Source: Fodinicurvata halophila
GTDB taxonomy: Bacteria; Pseudomonadota; Alphaproteobacteria; Kiloniellales; DSM-21159
Reading direction: 5' to 3'
Assembly: GCF_042651425.1 (NCBI RefSeq)
Contig: NZ_JBHSCW010000003.1
Location: forward strand, 744,001 to 808,000
Length of the DNA: 64,000 nt
Made by a program: the position numbers and the translations under genes. Positions 26,135 to 34,529 of this stretch are shown here, one piece after another. Numbering within the stretch: the first letter of the stretch is position 1; each line of letters begins with the position of its first letter. The notes beneath the pieces were generated by a model. That model saw only the letters and a list, made by a program, of their open reading frames with translations, did no database searches and was not told the origin of the DNA.

Positions 26135-26731
26135 TCATGCAGCCATTTCAAAGGCCTGTGCTTCTATGGACAGAAAGATTTTCCCGATTGTCGCGACAGG
26201 CATGTAGAAGTGGGCTGAGGGAGCCGCTTCCAGGTCCTCGAAGAAGCGCTGCGCCCAACCGCTGAAATGTTTCTCGAAAAAGACGTTCTGCTCTTCCAGG
26301 GAAAGAGGGTCCCCGAAGTCGCCCGCAATCAGAGCCGCCATCATTTCGCACAGCGACGCGATATGATCCTCGGGCTCGCTGACACCTTCACCGCGCGCGA
26401 TACCCAGGGTCAGCATGTCGCTGCGCAGACGTGCCAGCGGGCGGTCGTTCAGGAATCCCGTCTTGTAATAGGAAGCATAGGGCAGAAGCTCGGATTCCCC
26501 CGCCCCTACGAACAGGGCGAAGTACTCATGCTTCACATCCTCGGAGGTGAGCCGGGCAGCGGTCTTGCCAAGCGTGGCGACAGCCTGTCCCATTTCGCTG
26601 TCGTCACCTTCCAGTTCGGCCAACGAGCGCAGAAATGAGTCCTCTGGTTCCTTGCCCAGAAGGCGCGCCAGCAGACCATACCAGTCCGCCCTAAGGCGAT
26701 CTTCCTCCGCGACCTCGAGATCGCTTGTCAC
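26135..26731 (-). CDS. TorD/DmsD-family molybdoenzyme chaperone
   Basis: Cytosolic chaperone that guards the Tat signal and helps cofactor loading of a molybdoenzyme, here most likely the adjacent FdhA. The all-helical 198-residue protein shows the family's hallmark stretches: YGLLARLLGKEP, a conserved segment PYASYYKTGFLNDRPLARLR and EPEDHIASLCEMMAAL. The start is GTG 26731 with GGGAGAG upstream. It is the first gene of the structural operon, behind a promoter at 26796-26825. Confidence 0.88.
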   Translation of the reverse strand: MTSDLEVAEEDRLRADWYGLLARLLGKEPEDSFLRSLAELEGDDSEMGQAVATLGKTAARLTSEDVKHEYFALFVGAGESELLPYASYYKTGFLNDRPLARLRSDMLTLGIARGEGVSEPEDHIASLCEMMAALIAGDFGDPLSLEEQNVFFEKHFSGWAQRFFEDLEAAPSAHFYMPVATIGKIFLSIEAQAFEMAA

Positions 26732-26786
26732 TCTATCTCTCCCGACGAGCCTGTTTTTATAATGTCGGCCCGTTATTTTTAAATGT

Positions 26787-26825
26787 TCTAATTTAATTAG
26801 AGCCGGGTTTTCAGTCGCCTGTCAA
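26787..26825 (-). promoter_or_regulatory. Promoter with overlapping palindromic operator for the torD-fdh operon
   Basis: On the minus strand TTGACA (26820-26825) is followed after 18 bases by TCTAAT (26796-26801), a near-consensus -35/-10 pair. A 15-bp palindrome TCTAATTTAATTAGA (26787-26801) covers the -10 element, which would let a dimeric regulator block the promoter. It lies about 60 bp before the torD start. Confidence 0.55.
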
Positions 26826-26884
26826 TAAGAGGCGATGCTGCATTGCGGCATTCAAGACAGCTCTTCTGCCTGCCACGGTAGTGA

Positions 26885-27550
26885 TCAGCTTTGCCCCCAA
26901 CGGCGCTTCAAAGCGGAGTCCCCTGATTTTTCTCGAAGGGACTCTGCCTTCTTCGCCTGAGGAGCGATTTCGTGATTGCGTAAGGAGGAAGACTCGCTGT
27001 TTTCGCTCAGCGGTGTATCGGAATGGGCTTCCGGGGCAGCGACAGCAGCACTCTCCGCTTCAGGCAGGTCAGACTCCGCCGGGACCACCGCCAACTCCCC
27101 TTCGACTGTCGTTCTGGTTTTCTCTTCCTTACCGGCTGTGTCCTTCTGCTCGCTCTCCGGCAGGACCATGCCCTTGCCCACCTGGAACAAGGTCTTCACC
27201 TTGCGGGAGAGAAGGACAGGGTCGTTATAGTCATCGGCGTAGTCCACAAGACCGTCCAGGTTTGAATAGACAGGGTCCAACCGCCAAAGGCGCTGTAGCG
27301 CCCTGTACCGAACGCTTTCCGGAACGCCCTTCTTCAGGAAAGCCGACCAGTCGGCATCACGTCCCAGGGTCTCCGGGTCCGGCAAGTCGTCCGGGGCTTG
27401 CGCAACCTCTTCCTCTCCCGTTTCCGAAGGTTCCGATTTCTCGATCTCCGCTTGCGCGTCCTCTTCCTGCTGTTTGTGGCGCGCCTGCTCCTCGCTGCCA
27501 CGCTTGCGCAGCGACCAGCGTCTCAGGAAGGTGGCATCCTCGTCACTCAT
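26885..27550 (-). CDS. DUF3306 protein (formate dehydrogenase accessory)
   Basis: A 221-residue soluble protein. N-terminal MSDEDATFLRRWSLRKR and the core DADWSAFLKKGVPESVRYRALQRLWRLDPVYSNLDGLVDYADDYND are characteristic of DUF3306, seen beside periplasmic formate dehydrogenases in many proteobacteria. The C-terminal half is a low-complexity Glu/Ser/Ala-rich tail. The start at 27550 overlaps the DUF3305 stop by 8 bp. The biochemical role is unknown; conservation of context suggests enzyme maturation. Confidence 0.82.
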   Translation of the reverse strand: MSDEDATFLRRWSLRKRGSEEQARHKQQEEDAQAEIEKSEPSETGEEEVAQAPDDLPDPETLGRDADWSAFLKKGVPESVRYRALQRLWRLDPVYSNLDGLVDYADDYNDPVLLSRKVKTLFQVGKGMVLPESEQKDTAGKEEKTRTTVEGELAVVPAESDLPEAESAAVAAPEAHSDTPLSENSESSSLRNHEIAPQAKKAESLREKSGDSALKRRWGQS

Positions 27551-28082
27551 CGCGTCTCGGCCTTTCCGGTTGCGAACTCTCGAAACTGCCCTTCTCCGCG
27601 CGTTCCTTCGAGCCCCGCTTGCGCTTGTGGAAAGGCAATTCCTCATGATAGCGCCGGATATAGTCCTCCACGAAGCCAATGACTTCTTCCGGCATGGGAA
27701 CATCCTCTACGCTTTCCTCGCCCCCCACCGCATAGAATTCCGCCTCCAGAGGACAGACGGTGACATGAAAGGGATAGAGAGGCGCCTGCCCGCCCTTCGT
27801 GCTGCGCTGACGCAGGACCACGTAGACGCTCGGCGTGCGCTGGCTGATGTTCGAGCGATAACCGTCCGTCATCTTGCGGGTAAGTTCGAGATCCAGCGTC
27901 CCCGCATGGAAGCGCTCGCCCTGGTCAAAAACTCCGAGGGAAACCCAATCGCCTAGAGGGTCGCGCTGAGGCGCACCGGGCAAAACCTCTACCGCACGCC
28001 AGACATGATCCAGCCAGCGGCTCCGGCTTTCGCGCTTTTCCAGAACCACCCCCAGCGGCAATCTTACATCCGTGGAAATCAC
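27543..28082 (-). CDS. DUF3305 protein (formate dehydrogenase accessory)
   Basis: A 179-residue protein starting ISTDVRLPLGVVLEKRES with SRWLDHVWRAVEVLPG and TPSVYVVLRQ, typical of DUF3305, which nearly always sits next to DUF3306 in formate dehydrogenase regions. It has no membrane segment or cofactor motif. The C-terminus is basic (PFHKRKRGSKERAEK). The gene lies 73 bp after mobA and is coupled to DUF3306. Function unknown. Confidence 0.82.
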   Translation of the reverse strand: MISTDVRLPLGVVLEKRESRSRWLDHVWRAVEVLPGAPQRDPLGDWVSLGVFDQGERFHAGTLDLELTRKMTDGYRSNISQRTPSVYVVLRQRSTKGGQAPLYPFHVTVCPLEAEFYAVGGEESVEDVPMPEEVIGFVEDYIRRYHEELPFHKRKRGSKERAEKGSFESSQPERPRRDE

Positions 28083-28155
28083 GAAACACGTCCTGCATTG
28101 AAGCCACTATTGTCCGCTCAGAATAGAACGAAAGTCGACTTTCACAAAACAGCAA

Positions 28156-28770
28156 TCAGGGTTGAAGCAATTCGAGGGCCCTGTCGAAATCCTCGGGGTG
28201 GTTGACGTTGTAGAAAGGATCGAGCGGCGCATTGGACCAATCCACCGTGACGAGCTTGTAGCGCGCCGTGAAGACATCCACCTTGCGGACCTCCTCGCGG
28301 ATCATGGCATCGCGCAGGTCTTCGCGCAGAGCCACCGGCCAGAGCCCGAAGACCGGGTGCGCCCGCCCTCCGGAGGAGGCGGCCGCTATATCCGAGCCCG
28401 AACGCTCGAGCGCAGCCTGCAGACGGGGCACAAGATCTGTCGGCACAAAGGGAGCATCCGTGGCAAAGGTGGCGATCAACTCGCAGCCCGGCACATGCTC
28501 GGCAGCCCACTCCATCCCGGTCAGTACCCCTGCCAGCGGACCGGCAAAGCCCTCTATGCTGTCGGACACGACGGGAAGCCCGTAATCGTCGAAGCGCGCC
28601 GGATCCCCGTTGGCATTGATGGCAAGAGCCTTCACCTGGGGGCTAACGCGCTCCATGACGTGCTGCAGGATGGTCTTGCCCGCCAGTTCACGCAGGCACT
28701 TGTCGCCTCCCCCCATGCGCCGGGATTGTCCGCCGGCAAGAAGTATTCCGCAAACAGCATGGCCCATCAT
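28156..28770 (-). CDS. mobA: Molybdenum cofactor guanylyltransferase MobA
   Basis: Transfers GMP to molybdopterin to form MGD, the cofactor needed by both formate dehydrogenases in this window. The 204 residues show the nucleotidyltransferase signature GILLAGGQSRRMGGGDKCL, the Asp-containing FATDAPFVPTDLVPRL, and VNHPEDFDRA near the C-terminus. ATG 28770 overlaps the fdhD stop (ATGATG), so the two are translationally coupled. Confidence 0.93.
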   Translation of the reverse strand: MMGHAVCGILLAGGQSRRMGGGDKCLRELAGKTILQHVMERVSPQVKALAINANGDPARFDDYGLPVVSDSIEGFAGPLAGVLTGMEWAAEHVPGCELIATFATDAPFVPTDLVPRLQAALERSGSDIAAASSGGRAHPVFGLWPVALREDLRDAMIREEVRKVDVFTARYKLVTVDWSNAPLDPFYNVNHPEDFDRALELLQP

Positions 28771-29672
28771 GCATCATCCCTGGCGGCCTTGCGCCGATGA
28801 CGGCTGTCTTCCTCGTAGGTTTCCTGCGCATCGAACACAATCCGCTCCTGCCCTGCCAGGGCCATGAAGCGACTGCCCCGACAGCGACCGATGAGGGTCA
28901 GGCTGGCCTGCTGAGCCAGTTCCACGCCCCAGGCCGTAAAGCCCGAGCGCGAGACCAGGATGGGAATGCCCATCTGGACCGTCTTGATCACCATCTCGGA
29001 GGTCAGGCGCCCCGTCGTATAGAAGATCTTGTCGCGACTGGGAATGCCGTGCAGGAACATGTAGCCGGCCACCTTGTCCACGGCATTGTGACGCCCGACA
29101 TCCTCCATGTAGATCAGCGGCCTGTTCTCCTGACAGAGAACGCAGCCGTGGATCGCACCGGCTTTCAGGTAGAGGCTGGGGATTCCGTTGATCTTGCGCG
29201 TCAGCTCCGGCAACCAGGAAGTCTTCAGATTGTGGTCTGAACTGAGGGTTATGTCGTCCAGCTTCTCGAGCAGGTCGCCGAAGACCGTGCCCTGGGCACA
29301 GCCCGAGGTCTGGACCTTCTTCTTCAGTTTCTCTTCATAGTCGGTTTCGCGCGTAGTGCGCACCACAACGATCCCAAGCTCCTCGTCGTGGTCGATGTCG
29401 ATGATCTCGTCATCCGCGTGCAGCATGTTCTGATTCAGCAGGTAGCCGACCGCCAGGTAGTCCGGATGATCGCCGATGGTCATCATGGTGACGATCTCCT
29501 GGCGATTCAGGTACAGGGTCAGCGGACGCTCGCTGACTACGTCCGTTTCGATCGGCGCACCATTCTGGTCGATCCCCTGCACCCTGCTGACCAGGCGCTC
29601 GTCCTCCACGTCGGGGCGCACGAAGAACTCGTCCAGCACCTCTCCTTCCGTGATGCGCACCTTGCGCAGCAT
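28767..29672 (-). CDS. fdhD: Formate dehydrogenase accessory sulfurtransferase FdhD
   Basis: Delivers sulfur to the bisMGD cofactor of formate dehydrogenase. I choose ATG 29672, which has CAGGAGAG upstream; upstream in-frame ATGs at 29702 and 29720 would add 10 or 16 residues. The 301-residue protein has YLNRQEIVTMMTIGDHPDYLAVGYLL, IYMEDVGRHNAVDKVAGYM and TTGRLTSEMV, all family landmarks. The mobile-loop motif reads TSGCAQG instead of the two-cysteine CGxCG form of E. coli, keeping only the first cysteine, the one essential there. It may serve both formate dehydrogenases. Confidence 0.9.
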   Translation of the reverse strand: MLRKVRITEGEVLDEFFVRPDVEDERLVSRVQGIDQNGAPIETDVVSERPLTLYLNRQEIVTMMTIGDHPDYLAVGYLLNQNMLHADDEIIDIDHDEELGIVVVRTTRETDYEEKLKKKVQTSGCAQGTVFGDLLEKLDDITLSSDHNLKTSWLPELTRKINGIPSLYLKAGAIHGCVLCQENRPLIYMEDVGRHNAVDKVAGYMFLHGIPSRDKIFYTTGRLTSEMVIKTVQMGIPILVSRSGFTAWGVELAQQASLTLIGRCRGSRFMALAGQERIVFDAQETYEEDSRHRRKAARDDA

Positions 29673-29919
29673 CCTTGTCTCTCCTGCCTGTTCATTCGCC
29701 ATTTTGCCGTCTTCGTCCATTGCTTGCCGAACTCGCCTCGTGGCTAAGGGAACGACTGCTTCAAAACCCATTATATGGGATCGCGTGCGCCCAGACGACA
29801 ATCGCCCTGTCTTGCACAGTGCGGTCTTTCAATTTCCCTCGCCTTTGCTCTAGCATCGTGCAAAGACACAAGACGATAAAGGCCCGGCTTCGAATCAGGG
29901 CATCAGGAGAGATAGCGCC

Positions 29920-31995
29920 ATGAAGATGCGCAAGCGTCGCGTACTGGTCTGCGACTGCGAGAAGACCATGCCTCTTGGCAAGGCGGGGCTCGAGAAGGCC
30001 TGCCGAAAGGCGGGAGGAGACGGAGAGCTCTTTCTCAACACCCAACTCTGCCGCAGCCAGATCGAGAACTACCAGGCCGCCCTGGAAAGCGGCGAGGACC
30101 TGCTTGTCGCCTGCACCCAGGAAGCCCCGCTGTTTTCCGAAGTGGCCGAGGACTTCGAGTCCAGCGGAACCGTCAGCTTCACGAACATTCGCGAGACGGC
30201 TGGCTGGTCGAAGGATGCCGAGAAGGCCACGCCCAAGATCGCGGCCCTGCTGGCCGCCGCTGCCGTCGAGCCCCAGCCTTTCGGGAACGTCACACTGGCG
30301 TCCGGTGGCAACTGCCTGATCTATGGCCCGTCCGAGCAGGCGCTGGAAGCCGCACGCCAGTTGAGCGACCGGCTCCAGGTCACGGTCCTGCTCTCCGAGG
30401 ATGAAGGCAGCATCCCACCGGATCGCATGAGCTTCCCCGTTTTCTCCGGCCGGATACGGAACCTGAAGGGTCATCTGGGAGGTTTCGAGGCCGAGATCGA
30501 GAACTACGCGATTCCCAGCCCTTCCTCACGCTCGGGATTCTCCTTCGAAGGCCAGAGTCGCAGTACCAGCCTGTCCTGCGACTTGCTGATCGATCTTTCC
30601 GGGGGAACGCCCTTATTGCCCGCTCATGACCGCCAGGACGGGTACCTGCGTCCCGATCCGGGAGACCTGATCGCGGTCCAGAAAGCCCTGCTGGAGGCAA
30701 GCGGACTGGTCGGGGAGTTCGAGAAGCCGCGCTACGTGCGCTACGATGAATCCATCTGCGCGCATTCCCGCAGCCGCCAGGACGGCTGCAACCGCTGCAT
30801 CGACGCCTGTCCTCTGTCTGCGATCCAGTCCCTGGGTGATACCGTCGAGGTGGACCCCTACGTCTGCGGCGGCTGCGGCCTCTGTGCCGCGACCTGCCCT
30901 ACGGGGGCCATGGATTACCGTCTGCCCGATACCGCAAGCCTGGCAGAAAAGATTCGCGTACTGCTCTCCAGTTATCGCGAGAACGGTGGCAAGACCCCCG
31001 TCCTGCTGCTGCACGACGGTGCTCACGGGCGAGAGCTTCTGTCCTACATGGCGCGCCTTGGCCAGGGCCTGCCGGCAAATGTTCTGCCCGTGGAGGTCAA
31101 TGAGATCACCCAGGCCGGCTTCGACATCTACCTTTGCGCTTTGGCCTACGGCGCAGCCGAGGTGGCAATCCTCCTTCCCCCCTCCAAGCGCGAGGATCTG
31201 CCGGTGCTGGAGGAGACCTGGGAACTGGTCGAGAGCATCACCGAAGGCCTGGGCCATGGCCGGGGACAGATTCGCATTATCGATGAGATCGATCCCGACC
31301 AGGTGGAAGCCCTGCTGTGGCAAACGTCCGACTCCTCCCCTGTTCCAGCGGGTAATTTCCTGCCGATTGGAACCAAGCGTAGCCGCAGCTATCTGGCGCT
31401 GGGCCATTTGCACGACACTGCCCCCACCCCAGTTGATCGTATTCCCCTCGCGGAGGGGGCGCCTTTCGGCCGGATCGAGATTGACACGGAAGGCTGCACG
31501 CTGTGCCAGGCCTGCATTTCCGCCTGTCCGGTTGGTGCGCTTCTGGACGATCCGGATCGTCCCTGGATCGGCTTCCAGGAGGAAGCCTGCGTTCAGTGCG
31601 GCCTCTGCCAATCCACCTGCCCGGAGAACGTGATTACGCTGGTGCCTCAGATCGACTTCACGGAGGAGGCCAAGAAGCCGGTCACCCTGAACGAGGCCGA
31701 GCCCTTCCACTGCATTCGCTGCGGCACGCCCTTCGGAGTGAAGCAATCCATCGAGCGCATCGTGGAGAAGTTGAGCGGCGTACATTCCATGTACATGCAG
31801 CAATCCCAGATCGATCGCGTCCGGATGTGCGAGGACTGCCGAGTCACTGCCACCTTCGAGGATCAGAACACCCCGATGGTCGCCGGACCGCGCCCGGCCA
31901 TGTACACCACCGAGGAAGACCTGCGCCTGCGGGAGGAACGGCAGAAGAACAAGGAGAAGAACGTGGCCGATTCCGGTTCCGGGGAGCATTCATGA
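29920..31995 (+). CDS. Large 4Fe-4S polyferredoxin-like protein of the formate dehydrogenase region
   Basis: A 691-residue soluble protein. An N-terminal domain of about 260 residues contains several cysteines (CDC at 11-13, Cys44, Cys65). It is followed by two clusters' worth of cysteines (Cys280, 290, 293, 297; CGGCGLCAATC at 316-326), a cysteine-poor middle domain (360-510) recalling the electron-transfer domain of HdrA/MvhD-type proteins, two more ferredoxin motifs (CTLCQACISAC at 526-536; CVQCGLCQSTC at 557-567) and a C-terminal Cys pair set (598/601, 637/640) like a zinc ribbon. The strong ribosome site CAGGAGAG supports the start. Divergent from fdhD. Function not established; electron transfer or cofactor assembly is likely. 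Confidence 0.8.
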   Translation: MKMRKRRVLVCDCEKTMPLGKAGLEKACRKAGGDGELFLNTQLCRSQIENYQAALESGEDLLVACTQEAPLFSEVAEDFESSGTVSFTNIRETAGWSKDAEKATPKIAALLAAAAVEPQPFGNVTLASGGNCLIYGPSEQALEAARQLSDRLQVTVLLSEDEGSIPPDRMSFPVFSGRIRNLKGHLGGFEAEIENYAIPSPSSRSGFSFEGQSRSTSLSCDLLIDLSGGTPLLPAHDRQDGYLRPDPGDLIAVQKALLEASGLVGEFEKPRYVRYDESICAHSRSRQDGCNRCIDACPLSAIQSLGDTVEVDPYVCGGCGLCAATCPTGAMDYRLPDTASLAEKIRVLLSSYRENGGKTPVLLLHDGAHGRELLSYMARLGQGLPANVLPVEVNEITQAGFDIYLCALAYGAAEVAILLPPSKREDLPVLEETWELVESITEGLGHGRGQIRIIDEIDPDQVEALLWQTSDSSPVPAGNFLPIGTKRSRSYLALGHLHDTAPTPVDRIPLAEGAPFGRIEIDTEGCTLCQACISACPVGALLDDPDRPWIGFQEEACVQCGLCQSTCPENVITLVPQIDFTEEAKKPVTLNEAEPFHCIRCGTPFGVKQSIERIVEKLSGVHSMYMQQSQIDRVRMCEDCRVTATFEDQNTPMVAGPRPAMYTTEEDLRLREERQKNKEKNVADSGSGEHS

Positions 31996-32858
31996 ATGAG
32001 GACCCACTCCCTCCTGATCCCCGCAGCGCTGCCTTCCGCGAGGATCTGGCAGATGTTCGGCTGAAAGGGCAGGTTCAGGCAACGCGCTATACCGAAGGCC
32101 AGCCGGCCAGCGTATCCTCGCTCCTGGCCGATCTCCGGAGACGACCCGAAGACGATGCGCCGCTGGATAGCCAGCTCATGCAGTCCGAGGCGCTGCTGGT
32201 GTTCGAGCGACACAATGGCTGGGCATGGGTCCAATGCCAGACGGACAGCTACGTTGGCTACATGCATGAGCAGGATCTGGGGCCACCGCTGGCCACGGCA
32301 GCGACTCACTGTGTCTGCGTTCCGCGAACTCCCCTGTTCAGCACCCCCGATATAAAGAGCCCAATTACCGGCTATCTGAGCCTGCAGACCCCTTTGCATG
32401 TGCAGGAGAGTGATGGCCGCTTCCTGCTTTTGGAGAGGGGCGGATGGGTCTATGCCCGCCACGCGGTGGAGGCCGAGACCTTTGCACCGGACTGGACAGC
32501 CACGGCGCTGGACTTTCTGGGAGTCCCCTATCTCTGGGGTGGACGCTCCAGCCTGGGGCTCGACTGCTCGGCCCTGATACAGCTTTCTCTGGCGGCCGCT
32601 GGCCTGCATGTGCCGCGTGACAGCGATCAGCAGGAGAAGGATCCCGCGCTGGGAGAATACGGCTCCCTCGATGACGCTTTCCATCGTGGCGACCTGCTCT
32701 ACTGGCCGGGGCATGTGGCCATAGCTCTGGGCCCGGACAGTGTGATCAATGCAACGGCCGCCCCCTTGCAGGTGGTGACCGAACCCTTCGAAACCCTGAA
32801 TCAGCGCGCGCGTTCGGACGGCGGGCCGCTGCGTACCGTGCGGCGCCCCGAAGTCTGA
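31992..32858 (+). CDS. NlpC/P60 (C40) cysteine peptidase with SH3-like domain
   Basis: A 288-residue protein with no signal peptide. The N-terminal half looks like a bacterial SH3 domain pair (ALLVFERHNGWAWVQCQTDSYVGYM). The C-terminal half is an NlpC/P60 fold with catalytic Cys in SLGLDCSALIQ and His in WPGHVAIAL. Such proteins cleave gamma-D-glutamyl-diamino acid bonds and the cytosolic forms recycle murein peptides. Its ATG overlaps the stop of the polyferredoxin gene (ATGA), an odd partnership. No other cell-wall gene lies nearby. Confidence 0.85.
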   Translation: MNEDPLPPDPRSAAFREDLADVRLKGQVQATRYTEGQPASVSSLLADLRRRPEDDAPLDSQLMQSEALLVFERHNGWAWVQCQTDSYVGYMHEQDLGPPLATAATHCVCVPRTPLFSTPDIKSPITGYLSLQTPLHVQESDGRFLLLERGGWVYARHAVEAETFAPDWTATALDFLGVPYLWGGRSSLGLDCSALIQLSLAAAGLHVPRDSDQQEKDPALGEYGSLDDAFHRGDLLYWPGHVAIALGPDSVINATAAPLQVVTEPFETLNQRARSDGGPLRTVRRPEV

Positions 32859-32867
32859 GGTGTGCTT

Positions 32868-33200
32868 TCACTCTGGCACCTGACCGCTCCCCTGGGCCGG
32901 CGGGGCCGAATTGCCGGAGCCGACGGTGGCCTCGCAGCGCGCCTCCGCACGCTGTACGAAAAGCTCTCGCCGGCTTTCGAGCTCCGGCGTTTCCTCGACC
33001 ATGCGATCTATCGTGGCGCGTTCTTCGGTGATGCAGCGCTCCACCGGATCTTTCGGACGCTGAGCGTCAGCCTCTTCCCTGGCAGCGCCCGGAAAGAGAT
33101 CCGACCAGTGCAGGTATACGAGCAGGCCGCTGCACGCCAGCACCACGACCAGTGCCACAAGCCTGCCGGGCGGAATCTTGCGCAACAGGGAATTGCTCAT
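32868..33200 (-). CDS. Single-pass membrane protein of unknown function
   Basis: A 110-residue frame with an N-terminal anchor (LVALVVVLACSGLLVYL) and a polar, probably periplasmic, part containing two cysteines in helical charged sequence (VERCITEERATIDRM, EARCEATVG), then a Pro/Ser/Gly tail. It converges on the NlpC/P60 gene and is divergent from moaA. I recognise no family; coding is supported by signal and composition only. Confidence 0.55.
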   Translation of the reverse strand: MSNSLLRKIPPGRLVALVVVLACSGLLVYLHWSDLFPGAAREEADAQRPKDPVERCITEERATIDRMVEETPELESRRELFVQRAEARCEATVGSGNSAPPAQGSGQVPE

Positions 33201-33359
33201 GGCCCGACCTGCATACTCTTGACCTCTCGATGATTGAGCGAACCCGACAAAATTTGGACTCGTCGCTGCCCAGGTAAAAACTTATGTTAGACGAACACGA
33301 GGAATCGTTCAGCCCCGTCGTATTCAGGTATGGGGGCAAGGAAAGCTACAAGGCGGTAA

Positions 33360-34409
33360 ATGATGACAGAGACCCAGACAGCTTTGCAGACCGCAGCGCC
33401 CAATCAGGAGGCCCCGCTTGTCGATCCCTTCGAGCGGGCCATCACCTACCTGCGTGTCTCAGTAACGGATCGCTGCGATTTCCGCTGCGTCTACTGCATG
33501 TCGGAGGACATGACCTTCCTGCCCAAGTCCGAGGTGTTGAGTCTGGAGGAACTTGATCGCCTCTGCACAAACTTCGTGGACCTGGGCGTTCGCAAACTGC
33601 GCCTGACGGGAGGCGAGCCCTTGGTTCGCCGCAACATCATGTGGCTGATCGAGCGGCTTTCCCGCCATCTCGACAGTGGACGCCTGGACGAACTGACCCT
33701 GACCACCAATGCAAGCCAGCTCACGCGCTATGCCGACCAGCTGGCCGCCTGTGGCGTGAAGCGCCTCAACGTATCCATGGATACGCTCAACCCGGACAAG
33801 TTCAAGGCCATCACCCGCTGGGGCAAGTACGACAAGGTCATGGAAGGCCTGCAGGCCGCCAAGCGCGCCGGGATCTCCGTCAAGATCAACACGGTCGCGC
33901 TGAAGAACGTCAATGACGACGAAATCGACAACCTGGTCTCCTGGTGCGGAGACGAGGGCTTCGATCTCACCTTCATCGAGGTAATGCCCATGGGGGATAT
34001 CGGCGGCGAGGACCGCCTGGACCAGTACTATCCCCTCTCACAGTTGCGTGCCGACCTGGCAAAGAACTGGACACTCGAGGAGAGCGATCACAAGACCGGT
34101 GGCCCGGCCCGCTATGCCTATTGCCGGGAAACCGGCGGACGTATCGGCTTCATCACGCCATTGACGCATAATTTCTGCGAAAGTTGCAACCGGGTGCGCC
34201 TGACCTGCACGGGCACTCTCTATATGTGTCTGGGGCAGGAGGATGCTGCCGATCTCCGTCAGCCCCTGCGCGAGAGCGAGGACGACACCCTGGTCAAGGA
34301 CGCCATTCGGGAAGCCATCTCACGCAAGCCCAAGGGCCACGACTTCATCATCGACCGTGATCGCACCCAAGGTGTTGCCAGTCGCCACATGAGTGTAACC
34401 GGGGGCTGA
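33360..34409 (+). CDS. moaA: GTP 3',8-cyclase MoaA (molybdopterin biosynthesis)
   Basis: Radical SAM enzyme that starts molybdenum cofactor synthesis from GTP. The 349 residues have the N-terminal cluster CDFRCVYC, the SAM-binding region LRLTGGEPLVRR and a second cluster site in FCESCNRVRLTCTG, and end with the conserved Gly-Gly tail (SVTGG). The start is ATG 33360, with a second ATG immediately after. It belongs with the nearby mobA, fdhD and two formate dehydrogenases as their cofactor supply. Confidence 0.96.
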   Translation: MMTETQTALQTAAPNQEAPLVDPFERAITYLRVSVTDRCDFRCVYCMSEDMTFLPKSEVLSLEELDRLCTNFVDLGVRKLRLTGGEPLVRRNIMWLIERLSRHLDSGRLDELTLTTNASQLTRYADQLAACGVKRLNVSMDTLNPDKFKAITRWGKYDKVMEGLQAAKRAGISVKINTVALKNVNDDEIDNLVSWCGDEGFDLTFIEVMPMGDIGGEDRLDQYYPLSQLRADLAKNWTLEESDHKTGGPARYAYCRETGGRIGFITPLTHNFCESCNRVRLTCTGTLYMCLGQEDAADLRQPLRESEDDTLVKDAIREAISRKPKGHDFIIDRDRTQGVASRHMSVTGG

Positions 34410-34448
34410 TCGCGCCTGCACCGCATCGGCTCCAGGTGACCGCGGGCG

Positions 34449-34472
34449 GAGGAACAGCCCGGGCTGTTCCTC
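34449..34472. repeat. 24-bp perfect palindrome downstream of moaA
   Basis: The sequence centred on CCCGGG (arms GAGGAACAGCCC and its complement) is a perfect palindrome without spacer, 40 bp after the moaA stop and about 58 bp before nadK. As RNA it would fold into a 10-bp hairpin with a CCGG loop and may terminate moaA, though no T run follows. A protein-binding site is the alternative. Confidence 0.55.
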
Positions 34473-34529
34473 GCGGGCAGCCGCGTTATACTTGCCGCAC
34501 TGTCATCATCGCAGGGCGCATCTTCCGTC

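Noticed and set aside
26815..26835. A hairpin (TCGCCT/AGGCGA) as terminator after DUF3306
   Set aside because: The stem is only 6 bp, has no T tract and overlaps the predicted -35 element of the torD promoter.
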